DNA of 64,000 nucleotides, taken from contig NZ_LPUT01000012.1 in assembly GCF_001563475.1 (NCBI RefSeq), forward strand, positions 124,001-188,000, read 5' to 3'. This stretch comes from Sporosarcina sp. HYO08 (GTDB taxonomy: Bacteria; Bacillota; Bacilli; Bacillales_A; Planococcaceae). Position numbers and translations under genes: made by a program. Below, in pieces: positions 17,169 to 25,911 of the stretch. The notes under the pieces were generated by a model. The model was given only the letters and a program-made list of their open reading frames with translations. It made no database searches and was not told the origin of the DNA. The first letter of the stretch is position 1. Each line of letters starts with the position of its first letter.

Positions 17169-18053
17169 TCATTTATATGTCCCGGAAAATCGCCAAACTT
17201 TACTTGCTAGCTCGCGCGCCTCGGCCTCATGTGAAGTACCGACATAAGACTCCCTAAAAGAACGTGCAATTGACTCGAGGACAAAAAATCGCGGGGAATT
17301 ACTTTGAATTTCTTCGAGCAGAAATTGGACATACTGTTTTCCGGCGGGCTGTTCCTCTAGTTCGAGTCGATCGCGGAAACCTAAAAGATCTTTCGCGAGC
17401 AGATCTTTCGTAATCGTATTTTGGGAATGGTCGTTTCGGAATGTCTTAAAAAGATGCACATCGAAAAATGCGTCTGAAGAACGGATCATATCTGGCAATA
17501 TCGAATCCATTCTTCGCAATAGAAAATTCAAAAGCTGCGTTGCATCAGGTTCCTTTGACGAAATAGTGGACCATGAATGCAATGTATGATGAAGCATGCC
17601 AAGCAACATCATGGCACAATCTAAGGCATAAGGTTTCGCACTTTTGCCGTATACATCGACGATTCTTTCAGCGAGCCACGAGAATTCATCGTACAGTATT
17701 TTTTTTACAAATTGCTTTAAATCCTCTTCGCCGGAATGATAAACAGCTTCATAAATCGGCAGTAAATTTTGTTCTCGATTCATATGTAATCGAAGAACAA
17801 TTTGTTGCGTAAGAATTTCTTTATTCCTAGGGTCTTGTCCGATGAGCAGTTCCTGTCGTTTCAAATACGTTTCGATTCGAGCTTGCTCTAAAATAGCCAA
17901 TAAACATTCATTTTTAGATGAAAAATAATTATAAAAAGTCCCTTTCGAGATCTTCGCCTCATTTAAAATATCTTGGACGGAAGTTGCTGTAAATCCTTTG
18001 TCGATAAAAATACGTTGTGCTGTACGCAACACTTGACGTTTTCGTTCGTTCAT
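17169..18053 (-). CDS. TetR-family repressor, divergent from the drug efflux gene
   Basis: 294 aa from ATG 18053, behind AAAGGTGATG. The N-terminal TetR helix-turn-helix is clear (VLRTAQRIFIDKGFTATSVQDIL, ISKGTFYNYFSSKNE, about residues 6-52). The long C-terminal ligand domain shows no family motif I recognise. It is divergent from a DHA2-type multidrug pump with a palindromic operator in front of that pump, an arrangement like B. subtilis lmrA-lmrB. It probably represses the pump until a drug-like ligand binds. Confidence 0.9.
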   Translation of the reverse strand: MNERKRQVLRTAQRIFIDKGFTATSVQDILNEAKISKGTFYNYFSSKNECLLAILEQARIETYLKRQELLIGQDPRNKEILTQQIVLRLHMNREQNLLPIYEAVYHSGEEDLKQFVKKILYDEFSWLAERIVDVYGKSAKPYALDCAMMLLGMLHHTLHSWSTISSKEPDATQLLNFLLRRMDSILPDMIRSSDAFFDVHLFKTFRNDHSQNTITKDLLAKDLLGFRDRLELEEQPAGKQYVQFLLEEIQSNSPRFFVLESIARSFRESYVGTSHEAEARELASKVWRFSGTYK

Positions 18054-18084
18054 TACATCACCTTTGAACTCATAGTATAGCTTT

Positions 18085-18113
18085 ATTTTAATCCTATATC
18101 CCAAGTATATCAA
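18085..18113 (-). promoter_or_regulatory. Sigma-A-type promoter of the TetR gene
   Basis: On the minus strand TTGATA, 17 bases, then TAAAAT, about 30 bases upstream of the TetR start codon. Good match and spacing. Confidence 0.6.
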
Positions 18114-18140
18114 CATTGATGGGAGATTATTATTTTACGG

Positions 18141-18169
18141 TTGATTTTTTTGAACTGCGGGTATAAAAT
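18141..18169 (+). promoter_or_regulatory. Sigma-A-type promoter of the efflux gene
   Basis: TTGATT, 17 bases, then TAAAAT on the plus strand. The palindromic operator lies just downstream, between the promoter and the ribosome site. Confidence 0.5.
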
Positions 18170-18189
18170 ACTTAGAGTGATGAACTAGG

Positions 18190-18215
18190 TGTACAATTTA
18201 TATACTAATTGTACA
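18190..18215. promoter_or_regulatory. Palindromic operator, probably bound by the divergent TetR protein
   Basis: TGTACAATT-N8-AATTGTACA, a perfect inverted repeat with 9-bp arms, lies in the 5' leader of the efflux gene about 15 bases before its start. Size and symmetry fit a TetR dimer site and the place would block elongation or initiation. Confidence 0.65.
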
Positions 18216-18229
18216 AATGGAGGATTGAG

Positions 18230-19750
18230 ATGAAAAACGACAAATTAGATATTGGTGCAATGCATGAAAAGCCACCTTATGCCATGTTGGCCATTTTATT
18301 CTTTGGCGCGTTTGTTGCATTGTTGAACAATACATTACTAAATATCGCCTTGCCGACGATTATGGTTGAATTCGATGTCAAACCGTCCGTCGTTCAATGG
18401 CTAACGACAGGATACATGCTCATTAATGGGATTTTAATTCCTGCAAGTGCATTTTTTATTCAAAGGTTTACAAATAGAAATTTATTCATTACGGCGATGT
18501 CCTTATTTACTTTAGGAACATTTCTAGCGATTGTAGCACCGTCATTTCATATCATTGTATTGGCAAGGATGATTCAAGCGTCCGGTTCTGCCATGATGAT
18601 GCCGCTACTCATGAATGTCATGCTCGTTGCATTTCCAGTCGAGCGCCGCGGATCGGCGATGGGTATCTTTGGACTTGTCATGTTCACGGCACCGGCGATT
18701 GGCCCGACATTATCCGGTTGGATTATTGAACATTATTCTTGGAGAACATTATTTGGCATCGTATTGCCATTTGCATTTTTACCGCTATTATTTGCGATTT
18801 TTAAGTTGCGCAATATTACACCGAATCGAGACGTGCAACTAGACGTCTTTTCATTAATATTGTCGAGCATCGGCTTTGGCGGACTGCTTTACGGCTTTAG
18901 CTCTGCGGGTGATAAAGGTTGGGGAGATCCGCTTGTATACGGCACGATCGCGATTGGAACAATTGCCCTTATTGTATTTGTTCTTCGTCAATTGCGAATG
19001 GATGACCCGATGTTAGATTTCAAAATATATAAGCACCCAATGTTTGCGTTGTCTTCGGCAATTTCAATTGTCTTATCGATTGCGATGTTTTCCGCGATGA
19101 TTTTAACGCCGCTTTATGTCCAAAATATACGCGGTATTTCACCATTCCACGCGGGTATTTTAATGCTGCCGGGAGCCGTTCTGATGGGGGTAATGTCTCC
19201 AATTACCGGGCGCTTGTTCGATAAATACGGTGCACGTATCATGGCGATTATTGGTCTCGGTCTGACAGTTGTGACGACCTATTACTTAAGTAAGCTTGAT
19301 TTACATTCCGGCTATTACTACATTATGTTGCTTTACACAGTGCGGATGTTAGGATTCTCATTAGTCATGATGCCGGTTATGACAAACGGTTTAAATCAGC
19401 TGCCAATGCAGTCCAATCCCCACGGTACAGCGATTAATAACACGCTGCAGCAAGTATCCGGGGCAATTGGATCCGCATTATTATTAACCATAATGACGAA
19501 TCGAATGGAGTCGTCAGGTGCTGATCTTGCGGCGAAAGCAGCGGCTTCGGGAGAAATGCCGACAACACCTGAGGCAATTGAGGCGATGAAGCAAACGATT
19601 GAGACACAAGCTATGCTCGATGGCATCACTCATGCATTTTTCGTATCGACCGTCATTGCCGTCGCGGCACTTGTGTTGGCATTTTTTATTCAACGTGTAA
19701 CGCCGCCAAAACAGAAGGAACTGATACAAAAAACGACCAAAACCTCATAA
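18230..19750 (+). CDS. DHA2-family multidrug efflux MFS transporter (LmrB/EmrB-like)
   Basis: 506 aa with about 14 predicted membrane helices, the DHA2 pattern of proton-driven drug exporters. Motif-like segments include LNIALPTIMVEF in helix 1, the helix 2 region VQWLTTGYMLINGILIPASAF and the helix 5 motif C-like FTAPAIGPTLSGWI. The ATG at 18230 follows TGGAGG; a longer frame from 18209 would run through the operator. The divergent TetR gene and the operator point to drug-inducible expression. The substrate is unknown. Confidence 0.9.
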   Translation: MKNDKLDIGAMHEKPPYAMLAILFFGAFVALLNNTLLNIALPTIMVEFDVKPSVVQWLTTGYMLINGILIPASAFFIQRFTNRNLFITAMSLFTLGTFLAIVAPSFHIIVLARMIQASGSAMMMPLLMNVMLVAFPVERRGSAMGIFGLVMFTAPAIGPTLSGWIIEHYSWRTLFGIVLPFAFLPLLFAIFKLRNITPNRDVQLDVFSLILSSIGFGGLLYGFSSAGDKGWGDPLVYGTIAIGTIALIVFVLRQLRMDDPMLDFKIYKHPMFALSSAISIVLSIAMFSAMILTPLYVQNIRGISPFHAGILMLPGAVLMGVMSPITGRLFDKYGARIMAIIGLGLTVVTTYYLSKLDLHSGYYYIMLLYTVRMLGFSLVMMPVMTNGLNQLPMQSNPHGTAINNTLQQVSGAIGSALLLTIMTNRMESSGADLAAKAAASGEMPTTPEAIEAMKQTIETQAMLDGITHAFFVSTVIAVAALVLAFFIQRVTPPKQKELIQKTTKTS

Positions 19751-19752
19751 TG

Positions 19753-19789
19753 AAAAAATCCGCATCATTTTATATGACGCGGATTTTTT
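19753..19789. terminator. Bidirectional terminator
   Basis: AAAAAATCCGC pairs with GCGGATTTTTT, with an inner TCA/TGA pairing. It lies between the converging efflux and SLC13 genes. Confidence 0.88.
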
Positions 19790-19812
19790 GGATCCATTTT
19801 CATCTAGTGTAT

Positions 19813-21657
19813 TTATAATGGGAAGAAAATCGGGATCATGATCAGCATGACTGCATAAATCACTAGCTGCAAAGGTACGCCAACTTTTACGAAGTCGAAA
19901 AATGTATACCCGCCAGCCGTCATCACCATTGCATTGGTCGGGGAGGCAACAGGTGTTGAGAATGCCATATTGGCGCCGACTGCCACTGCAATTAAAAACG
20001 AATAGGGATTTGCATCCATACTAAGTGCCGCATTCATCGCAATCGGGACAAATAAAACGGCCGTCGCTGTATTGCTTATAAATTGTCCGAAAGTCATTGT
20101 TAATAGAAATATACCGGCGAGGACTCCTATTGCACCGAATCCACCAAGTACTTGAATAATCCCTTCAGAAAGTATGACCATGCCTCCTGTTTTTTCCAAA
20201 GCCGTCGCCATTGGCAGCATCGAGGCAATGAGAATAATGCTTTCCCAATTAATTTTACTATAGGCATCATCCATATTGCGTACGCAACCCGTCAAAATCA
20301 TTAAGACCGCACCGATTGCAGCAGATACGACAGTCGGGAAAACGTCAAAGACCATTAGCAAAATCATCAACAACATAATCCCGCCCGCAATTGCTGCTTT
20401 TCCACTCGCAGTTGCCATACTTGCATGTTCTTTCGGCTGTCCTACAACGACGAAGTCTTGCGTTTCTTTTGCCAGCCGTTCGATTTCATCCCAAGAGCCT
20501 TGCACAAGTAACGCATCCCCGAAACGAAGGCGCTGTTTAGATAGTTGCTTCGGAAATTGTTCCCCGCGACGGTTAATACTGAGGATATTTAAATTGTATT
20601 TTTCGCGGAATCCGAAGTTTTGGATCGTTTCATCGATCAGACTTGAATGTGGCGTTAACAAAACTTCCGCAATTCCTAGCTGCTTGGAAATTAGATCATC
20701 CGCTTCGGAGTCGCTTTCTTCAATTTGTAAGCCAAAGTCTTCTTTTAGCCTTTCGATATTCTCTATTGATCCTTTCATATAAAGGACATCTTTTGGTTGA
20801 ATAATACTTTTTGGACCCGCCATTTCTTGGTAAGTAACGGGTAAAAGGTTCAAACCTTCAGTCGTTTTTCGCTCGATTTTCAAAAGGAATGATTGATAAT
20901 TGGCTGGGATTTTCAATTCGGTCAACCGCTTTCCAATCATTTTGGATTGTTCAGGAACACGAACGCGAACCAAGTTTCCACCTAGTTGATAATCAATGGC
21001 CAGCTGCTTTGGGGAAAGTTTATGTTCATCATTTGCATTATTTCTTCTCTTTCCTTTTGGAAGCAGCTTATTTCGAACTACATATAAATAAATAATACCT
21101 GTCATTACGCCAATGATGCCAATGGGTGTAATGTCAAAAAAGCCGAGTTTCTCATAGCCGTTTTCTACGAGATGCTGACTAACGATTAAGTTTGTCGGAG
21201 AAGCGATCAGTGTCAAAAGACCAGAAAAACTTGCCATATAAGACAAGGGAATTAAAAACTTCGAAGGACTGCTTTGAATACTCATCGCAATACTGACAAC
21301 AATTGGGAGCATTAAAGCGACTGTTCCAGTATTACTCATAAATGCGCCAACAGTGGCAACGATCACAAGCAGAAGAATAAATAATTTTTTCTCACTGTCT
21401 CCAGACCAGCGAAGAAGTAAATTTCCTGCCATCTGGGCAAGACCCGACCGGAAAATACCGGCGCCAACGATAAATAAGCTGGCAACCATCATCACAACAG
21501 AATTCGAAAAACCGGCAAGCGCCTCAGTGGGCTCTAATATGCCTGTTAAGACAAGAGTCAACAATGCAAGCACAGCCACAAGATCTGCCCGCAAACGATT
21601 GCTTATGAAAAAGATAATTGTAATGAGCAAAATACTGAACGTAATAATGAGCTGCAA
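19813..21657 (-). CDS. SLC13-type permease with two RCK_C (TrkA-C) domains
   Basis: 614-aa transporter. An N-terminal ion-transporter half (about residues 1-200) holds FMSNTGTVALMLPI and TLIASPTNLIVSQ. Two tandem cytoplasmic RCK_C domains follow (about 215-300 and 325-405). The C-terminal half carries the mirrored FISNTATAVLFVPIAMN and STPVASPTNAMVM. This is the SLC13/DASS-like arrangement with a regulatory insert; substrates in relatives include sulfate and carboxylates, and none can be assigned here. The start is TTG at 21657 behind AAAGGAT at a long spacing. A perfect 19-bp tandem repeat precedes the ribosome site. Confidence 0.85.
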   Translation of the reverse strand: MQLIITFSILLITIIFFISNRLRADLVAVLALLTLVLTGILEPTEALAGFSNSVVMMVASLFIVGAGIFRSGLAQMAGNLLLRWSGDSEKKLFILLLVIVATVGAFMSNTGTVALMLPIVVSIAMSIQSSPSKFLIPLSYMASFSGLLTLIASPTNLIVSQHLVENGYEKLGFFDITPIGIIGVMTGIIYLYVVRNKLLPKGKRRNNANDEHKLSPKQLAIDYQLGGNLVRVRVPEQSKMIGKRLTELKIPANYQSFLLKIERKTTEGLNLLPVTYQEMAGPKSIIQPKDVLYMKGSIENIERLKEDFGLQIEESDSEADDLISKQLGIAEVLLTPHSSLIDETIQNFGFREKYNLNILSINRRGEQFPKQLSKQRLRFGDALLVQGSWDEIERLAKETQDFVVVGQPKEHASMATASGKAAIAGGIMLLMILLMVFDVFPTVVSAAIGAVLMILTGCVRNMDDAYSKINWESIILIASMLPMATALEKTGGMVILSEGIIQVLGGFGAIGVLAGIFLLTMTFGQFISNTATAVLFVPIAMNAALSMDANPYSFLIAVAVGANMAFSTPVASPTNAMVMTAGGYTFFDFVKVGVPLQLVIYAVMLIMIPIFFPL

Positions 21658-21674
21658 TTTTATTCGAATCCTTT

Positions 21675-21712
21675 CTATCAGAAAGTAAACTCACTATCAG
21701 AAAGTAAACTCA
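21675..21712 (-). repeat. Perfect 19-bp tandem repeat in the leader of the SLC13 permease gene
   Basis: Two back-to-back identical 19-mers (plus strand CTATCAGAAAGTAAACTCA, at 21675-21693 and 21694-21712). They lie directly upstream of the ribosome site of the minus-strand permease gene. Possibly a recent duplication or a double protein-binding site. Confidence 0.9.
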
Positions 21713-21878
21713 CTTAAATTGTATAACATCGGGGAAAATAAGTGCTTTGTATATAAGGAATTATTTGTGACGATCTTTCATAGTTGTATGGCAGGCATGC
21801 TTCAAAATAGAGGTATTTATTCCGATTTGTTGAAATATATAACATATAGAAGGCGTTAGTGGAAAGGGGAGTTGCACG

Positions 21879-23357
21879 ATGCAATTAAACAACTACATTG
21901 GCGGTTCATGGCAGAAAACAGAGGGCGCAGCGTATACAGCAGTATTAAATCCCGCAAACGGAGAAGAACTGGCGCAAGTGAGACTGTCTTCAAAGGAAGA
22001 TGTAGATTTGGCAGTGCAAGCGGCAAAAAAAGCGCAAAAAGAATGGGCACTTGTTCCAGCACCAAAGCGCGCGGATTATTTATATGAAATTGGTCGAATC
22101 ATGAAAGAGAAAAAAGAGCATTTGTCACAAATCCTGACAAAGGAAATGGGAAAAGTCATTGAAGAAGCGCGGGGGGAAGTGCAGGAAGGCATCGACATGG
22201 CTTTTTATATGGCCGGCGAAGGAAGACGGCTTTTTGGAGAAACCGTTCCATCAGAGCTCCAAAATAAATTTGCGATGAGTGTTCGCGCGCCAATCGGTGT
22301 CGTCGGGCTCATTACGCCATGGAATTTTCCAGTTGCTATAGCGACGTGGAAGTCATTTCCAGCAATTGTCGCGGGAAATACTTTCGTCTGGAAACCTGCA
22401 ACGGAAACACCGATGTTGGCATACGAAATGGCACTCATATTTGAAGGGGCAGGGCTGCCAAAAGGTGTTGCGAATATCGTTTTTGGCACGGGTTCAGTCG
22501 TTGGGACAGCAATGATTGAGCATCCTGATGTACGTGTCATTTCGTTTACTGGATCGACAGAAACAGGCCGAAGTGTTGCAGAAGCAGGCGGCCGTCATTT
22601 AAAAAAGGTTTCCCTTGAGATGGGTGGAAAAAACGCAGTCATCGTAATGGACGATGCGGATCTTGAATTGGCTGTGGAAGGCATTCTTTGGAGTGCATTT
22701 GGCACAACAGGTCAGCGTTGTACAGCATGCAGCCGCGTCATCGTGCATAAAGATATAAAGAAGGACTTAGAAGAAAAACTGCTTGCCGCTATGGAAGGTT
22801 TAACGATTGGCGATGGATTGGATGAGTCCGTAAAAGTAGGGCCGGTTATAAATGAGAAAGCATTGAAGAAAATTCAAAAATACGTTGAAATTGGCCGAGA
22901 GGAAGGCGCTCAATTGCTTGTTGGCGGCAATGTTTTAAGCGACGGGAATTATGCGAATGGACATTTTTTTGAGCCTACGCTCTTTACAAATGTGAAGTGG
23001 GATAGCCGATTAGCGCAGGAGGAAATTTTTGGCCCAGTTGTCTCTTTAATCGAAGTTGAGAGTTTAGAAGAAGCGATCGAAGTCAATAACAGTGTACCTT
23101 ATGGATTATCAAGTTCCATATTTTCACAAGATGTGAATAAAGTTTTTCAAGCGCAGCGTGATTTAGATACGGGAATTGTCTACGTAAACGCAGGGACAAC
23201 AGGGGCAGAAATCCATTTGCCATTCGGCGGTACGAAAGGAACTGGAAATGGCCACCGGGATTCGGGCGTTGCGGCACTCGATGTATTTACAGAATGGAAA
23301 AGTATCTATATTGATTACAGCGGAAAGTTACAGCGTGCGCAAATTGATACGGAATAG
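21879..23357 (+). CDS. Aldehyde dehydrogenase, probable 2-aminoadipate semialdehyde dehydrogenase
   Basis: NAD(P)-dependent aldehyde dehydrogenase of 492 aa. Visible are the cofactor segments [13 protein letters not shown] and FTGSTETGR, the catalytic Glu in [11 protein letters not shown] and the catalytic Cys in [11 protein letters not shown]. The C-terminal [15 protein letters not shown] resembles ALDH7 (antiquitin) enzymes that oxidise 2-aminoadipate semialdehyde. The next gene encodes a lysine 6-dehydrogenase-like protein, whose product would be this substrate. That context, more than the sequence alone, supports the assignment; succinate semialdehyde or other aldehydes are alternatives. 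ATG 21879 lies after AAAGGGGAG. Confidence 0.85.
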   Translation: MQLNNYIGGSWQKTEGAAYTAVLNPANGEELAQVRLSSKEDVDLAVQAAKKAQKEWALVPAPKRADYLYEIGRIMKEKKEHLSQILTKEMGKVIEEARGEVQEGIDMAFYMAGEGRRLFGETVPSELQNKFAMSVRAPIGVVGLITPWNFPVAIATWKSFPAIVAGNTFVWKPATETPMLAYEMALIFEGAGLPKGVANIVFGTGSVVGTAMIEHPDVRVISFTGSTETGRSVAEAGGRHLKKVSLEMGGKNAVIVMDDADLELAVEGILWSAFGTTGQRCTACSRVIVHKDIKKDLEEKLLAAMEGLTIGDGLDESVKVGPVINEKALKKIQKYVEIGREEGAQLLVGGNVLSDGNYANGHFFEPTLFTNVKWDSRLAQEEIFGPVVSLIEVESLEEAIEVNNSVPYGLSSSIFSQDVNKVFQAQRDLDTGIVYVNAGTTGAEIHLPFGGTKGTGNGHRDSGVAALDVFTEWKSIYIDYSGKLQRAQIDTE

Positions 23358-23432
23358 TTTGAAAGGCTACATAGATTCACGGACCCTTAGGAAAATAGCA
23401 GCGAAAGACTATCTTTAAAAGGGGATGAGGAC

Positions 23433-24602
23433 GTGAAGGTTGTTGTACTTGGTGCAGGCTTAATGGGAAAAGAGGCCGCGCGTGATCTTGTTAAAAGCGA
23501 TGATGTTGAACAAGTCTATTTAGCAGATGTCAATATTCGGCAAGCGGAAGATTTTGCAGAGCAATTGATGAATGATAAGTTAACCATTCTGTTACTGGAT
23601 GCAACAAACGATCAACAACTCCGTGACGTGATGAAGCTTGGCAATATTGTCATCAACGCACTTTTTTACTCATTCAATGAAAAAGTGGCGCAAATCGCGA
23701 TCGAACTTGGTGTTCACTCTGTCGATCTTGGCGGCCATATCGGTGGTGCAACAGAAGCAGTTTTACAGCTTTCAAAAAAGGCCGAAGCGGCAGGTGTGAC
23801 CATTATTCCGGATCTTGGCGTTGCACCGGGAATGATTAATATTTTAACAGGTTACGGGGCTAGTAAACTAGATCGAGTGGATACGATTAAGCTTTACGTT
23901 GGCGGTATTCCAGTAGATGCAAAGCCACCGCTGAACTACAAAGTGGTTTTTTCATTGGCAGGCTTATTTGACCATTACACGGATCCATCGAAAGTGATTC
24001 GAAATGGAAAACTGATTGAAATTCCATCCTTATCGGAAATTGAGCCCATTACTTTTGAAAAATATGGGGAGCTGGAAGCATTCCATACATCTGGGGGCAT
24101 TTCAACTTTGGCGCAGTCCTTTCCAGACGTGGATACGCTTGAATACAAAACGATACGCTATCAAGGACATGCGGAAAAGTTTCAATTGCTCGTTGATCTT
24201 GGCTTGCTTTCCCGCGATACAACTGTGCAGATTATGGGGCAAGAGATTCACGTGCGTGACGTCATAAGGGAGTATTTATCGTCCAAGCTGCACCTCGGAC
24301 GAGACGAAAAGGACGCAGTTTTATTGCGGGTCATTGTCGCTGGGTTTCGGAGCGGTGAAAAAGTGGCGTATACGTACAACTTGCTGACGGAAAAAGATTC
24401 AACAGTCAATGAGACGGCGATGGCGCGTGCAACTGCCAATACGGTTTCAGTCGTCGCACAAATGATCGGGAGAGGGACCATTACAAAGCGAGGTGTTCAC
24501 CCGCCTGAAAAAATCGTTCCTGGTGAACTGTACATTGAAGAAATGAAATTGCGTGGTGTCATCATTCAGGAAAGTATGCACAAAGGGGATGCACCTGCAT
24601 AA
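23433..24602 (+). CDS. L-lysine 6-dehydrogenase-like protein (saccharopine dehydrogenase family)
   Basis: 389 aa from GTG 23433 behind GGGGATGAGG. The Rossmann motif [17 protein letters not shown] is at the N-terminus, and the C-terminal domain includes [12 protein letters not shown]. Length and many segments ([33 protein letters not shown]) match from memory the Geobacillus lysine 6-dehydrogenase, which oxidatively deaminates the epsilon-amino group of lysine to 2-aminoadipate semialdehyde (cyclising to piperideine-6-carboxylate). Yeast-type saccharopine dehydrogenase is less likely on this resemblance. It fits in sequence between the aldehyde dehydrogenase and the acyl-CoA dehydrogenase genes. 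Confidence 0.82.
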   Translation: MKVVVLGAGLMGKEAARDLVKSDDVEQVYLADVNIRQAEDFAEQLMNDKLTILLLDATNDQQLRDVMKLGNIVINALFYSFNEKVAQIAIELGVHSVDLGGHIGGATEAVLQLSKKAEAAGVTIIPDLGVAPGMINILTGYGASKLDRVDTIKLYVGGIPVDAKPPLNYKVVFSLAGLFDHYTDPSKVIRNGKLIEIPSLSEIEPITFEKYGELEAFHTSGGISTLAQSFPDVDTLEYKTIRYQGHAEKFQLLVDLGLLSRDTTVQIMGQEIHVRDVIREYLSSKLHLGRDEKDAVLLRVIVAGFRSGEKVAYTYNLLTEKDSTVNETAMARATANTVSVVAQMIGRGTITKRGVHPPEKIVPGELYIEEMKLRGVIIQESMHKGDAPA

Positions 24603-24615
24603 GGGAGCGTTTACG

Positions 24616-25806
24616 ATGAACTTTGAGTGGACGGATGAACAAAAGATGCTTAGAAAAACGGTGCGGCAATTTGTCGATGATGAAATCATGCCGCATATTC
24701 AAAAATGGGATACGGATGGTGGTTTTGACCCGGCACTTTGGAAGAAAATTGCGGATCTCGGTTTGATGGGTGTTTGTGTGCCCGAAAAATACGGCGGCAG
24801 CGGCATGGATTATAATTCACTAGCGATATTGTGTGAGGAGATGGAGCGCGGCGACACTGCTTTTCGAACGGCTGTGTCTGTTCATATAGGTTTGAATTCT
24901 ATGACGTTGATGCAATGGGGAACCGAAGCGCAGAAACAAAAATATTTAGTTCCGCAAGCGAAAGGTGAGAAGATTGGTGCGTTCGGACTGACTGAACCGG
25001 GTGCCGGATCGGATGTTGCTGCGATGTCCACGACGGCGGTGCGTGATGGAGACGATTATGTTTTAAACGGTCAAAAAACGTGGATCTCCTTATGCGATGT
25101 CGCGGATCACTTCCTTGTCTTTGCCTATACGGACAAATCAAAAAAACACCATGGCATCAGTGCATTTATTGTCGAACGAACGATGCCGGGCTTTTCATCC
25201 AAAGCGATTAAAGGAAAATATGGCATTCGCGCAGGTAATACAGGTGAGCTGTTTTTCGATGACGTTCGTGTTCCAGTAGAAAATTTGGTAGGAAAAGAAG
25301 GCGAAGGCTTTAAAATTGCCATGTCTGCTTTAGATAATGGCCGTTTCACAGTGGCGGCCGGCGCGGTCGGATTGATTGGCGCGTGTATCGAAGAAAGCGT
25401 GAAATATTGCCGGGATCGGGAAACATTCGGCAAAGAAATTGGCAAGCACCAGCTCGTCCAACAAATGATCGCCAACATGGAAGCGGGCTATCAAATGAGC
25501 CGCCTGCTTGTCTATCAGGCGGGGGAGCTAAAAAACAAAGGGGTGCGTAATACACGCGAAGTGTCCCTTGCCAAATGGCAGGCTTGTAATTTTGCCAATC
25601 AAGCAGCAGATGATGCGGTTCAAATCCACGGTGCTTATGGCTATTCGGACGAATATCCAGTCGGCAGGTTCTTGCGAAATTCAAAAGCGCCCGTCATATA
25701 TGAAGGGACCCGTGAAATTCATACGATTATGCAGGCGGAGTATGTGCTCGGTTACCGAACTGACAAACCGCTTAACCAACAGTTGCCAAAATGGCCGTTT
25801 GAATGA
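24616..25806 (+). CDS. Acyl-CoA dehydrogenase, possibly glutaryl-CoA dehydrogenase
   Basis: FAD-dependent acyl-CoA dehydrogenase of 396 aa. Signatures are FGLTEPGAGSDVAAM, the RDRETFGKEIGKHQLVQQM segment, the QIHGAYGYSDEYPVGRFLR helix, and the catalytic Glu in IYEGTREIH. Glu in YEGT is the position used by short-chain, butyryl- and glutaryl-CoA dehydrogenases. The gene follows the lysine dehydrogenase by 13 bases, so a glutaryl-CoA role in lysine breakdown is an inference from context. The ATG at 24616 follows AAGGGAG. Confidence 0.85.
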   Translation: MNFEWTDEQKMLRKTVRQFVDDEIMPHIQKWDTDGGFDPALWKKIADLGLMGVCVPEKYGGSGMDYNSLAILCEEMERGDTAFRTAVSVHIGLNSMTLMQWGTEAQKQKYLVPQAKGEKIGAFGLTEPGAGSDVAAMSTTAVRDGDDYVLNGQKTWISLCDVADHFLVFAYTDKSKKHHGISAFIVERTMPGFSSKAIKGKYGIRAGNTGELFFDDVRVPVENLVGKEGEGFKIAMSALDNGRFTVAAGAVGLIGACIEESVKYCRDRETFGKEIGKHQLVQQMIANMEAGYQMSRLLVYQAGELKNKGVRNTREVSLAKWQACNFANQAADDAVQIHGAYGYSDEYPVGRFLRNSKAPVIYEGTREIHTIMQAEYVLGYRTDKPLNQQLPKWPFE

Positions 25807-25832
25807 AAAAACATCCTGTGGGGTGTTTTTTT
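25806..25832 (+). terminator. Terminator after the acyl-CoA dehydrogenase gene
   Basis: A short hairpin (CATCC, loop TGTG, GGGTG) flanked by A6 and T7 immediately after the stop codon. It closes the three-gene lysine unit. Confidence 0.8.
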
Positions 25833-25911
25833 ATTGAGGAAAGGAATAGTTTTAAATTGTGTAACTTTTTCTCGGTGCTGCAGTCTAACTACTTGAAGAA
25901 GGAGGTCGAGG

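Noticed and set aside
21675..21712. CRISPR-like repeat
   Set aside because: Two adjacent 19-mers without spacers, and no cas genes; a tandem duplication.
21796..21812. Sigma-54-like TGGCA...GC site before the aldehyde dehydrogenase gene
   Set aside because: The -12 element lacks the invariant GC at correct spacing and no enhancer-binding activator gene is near.
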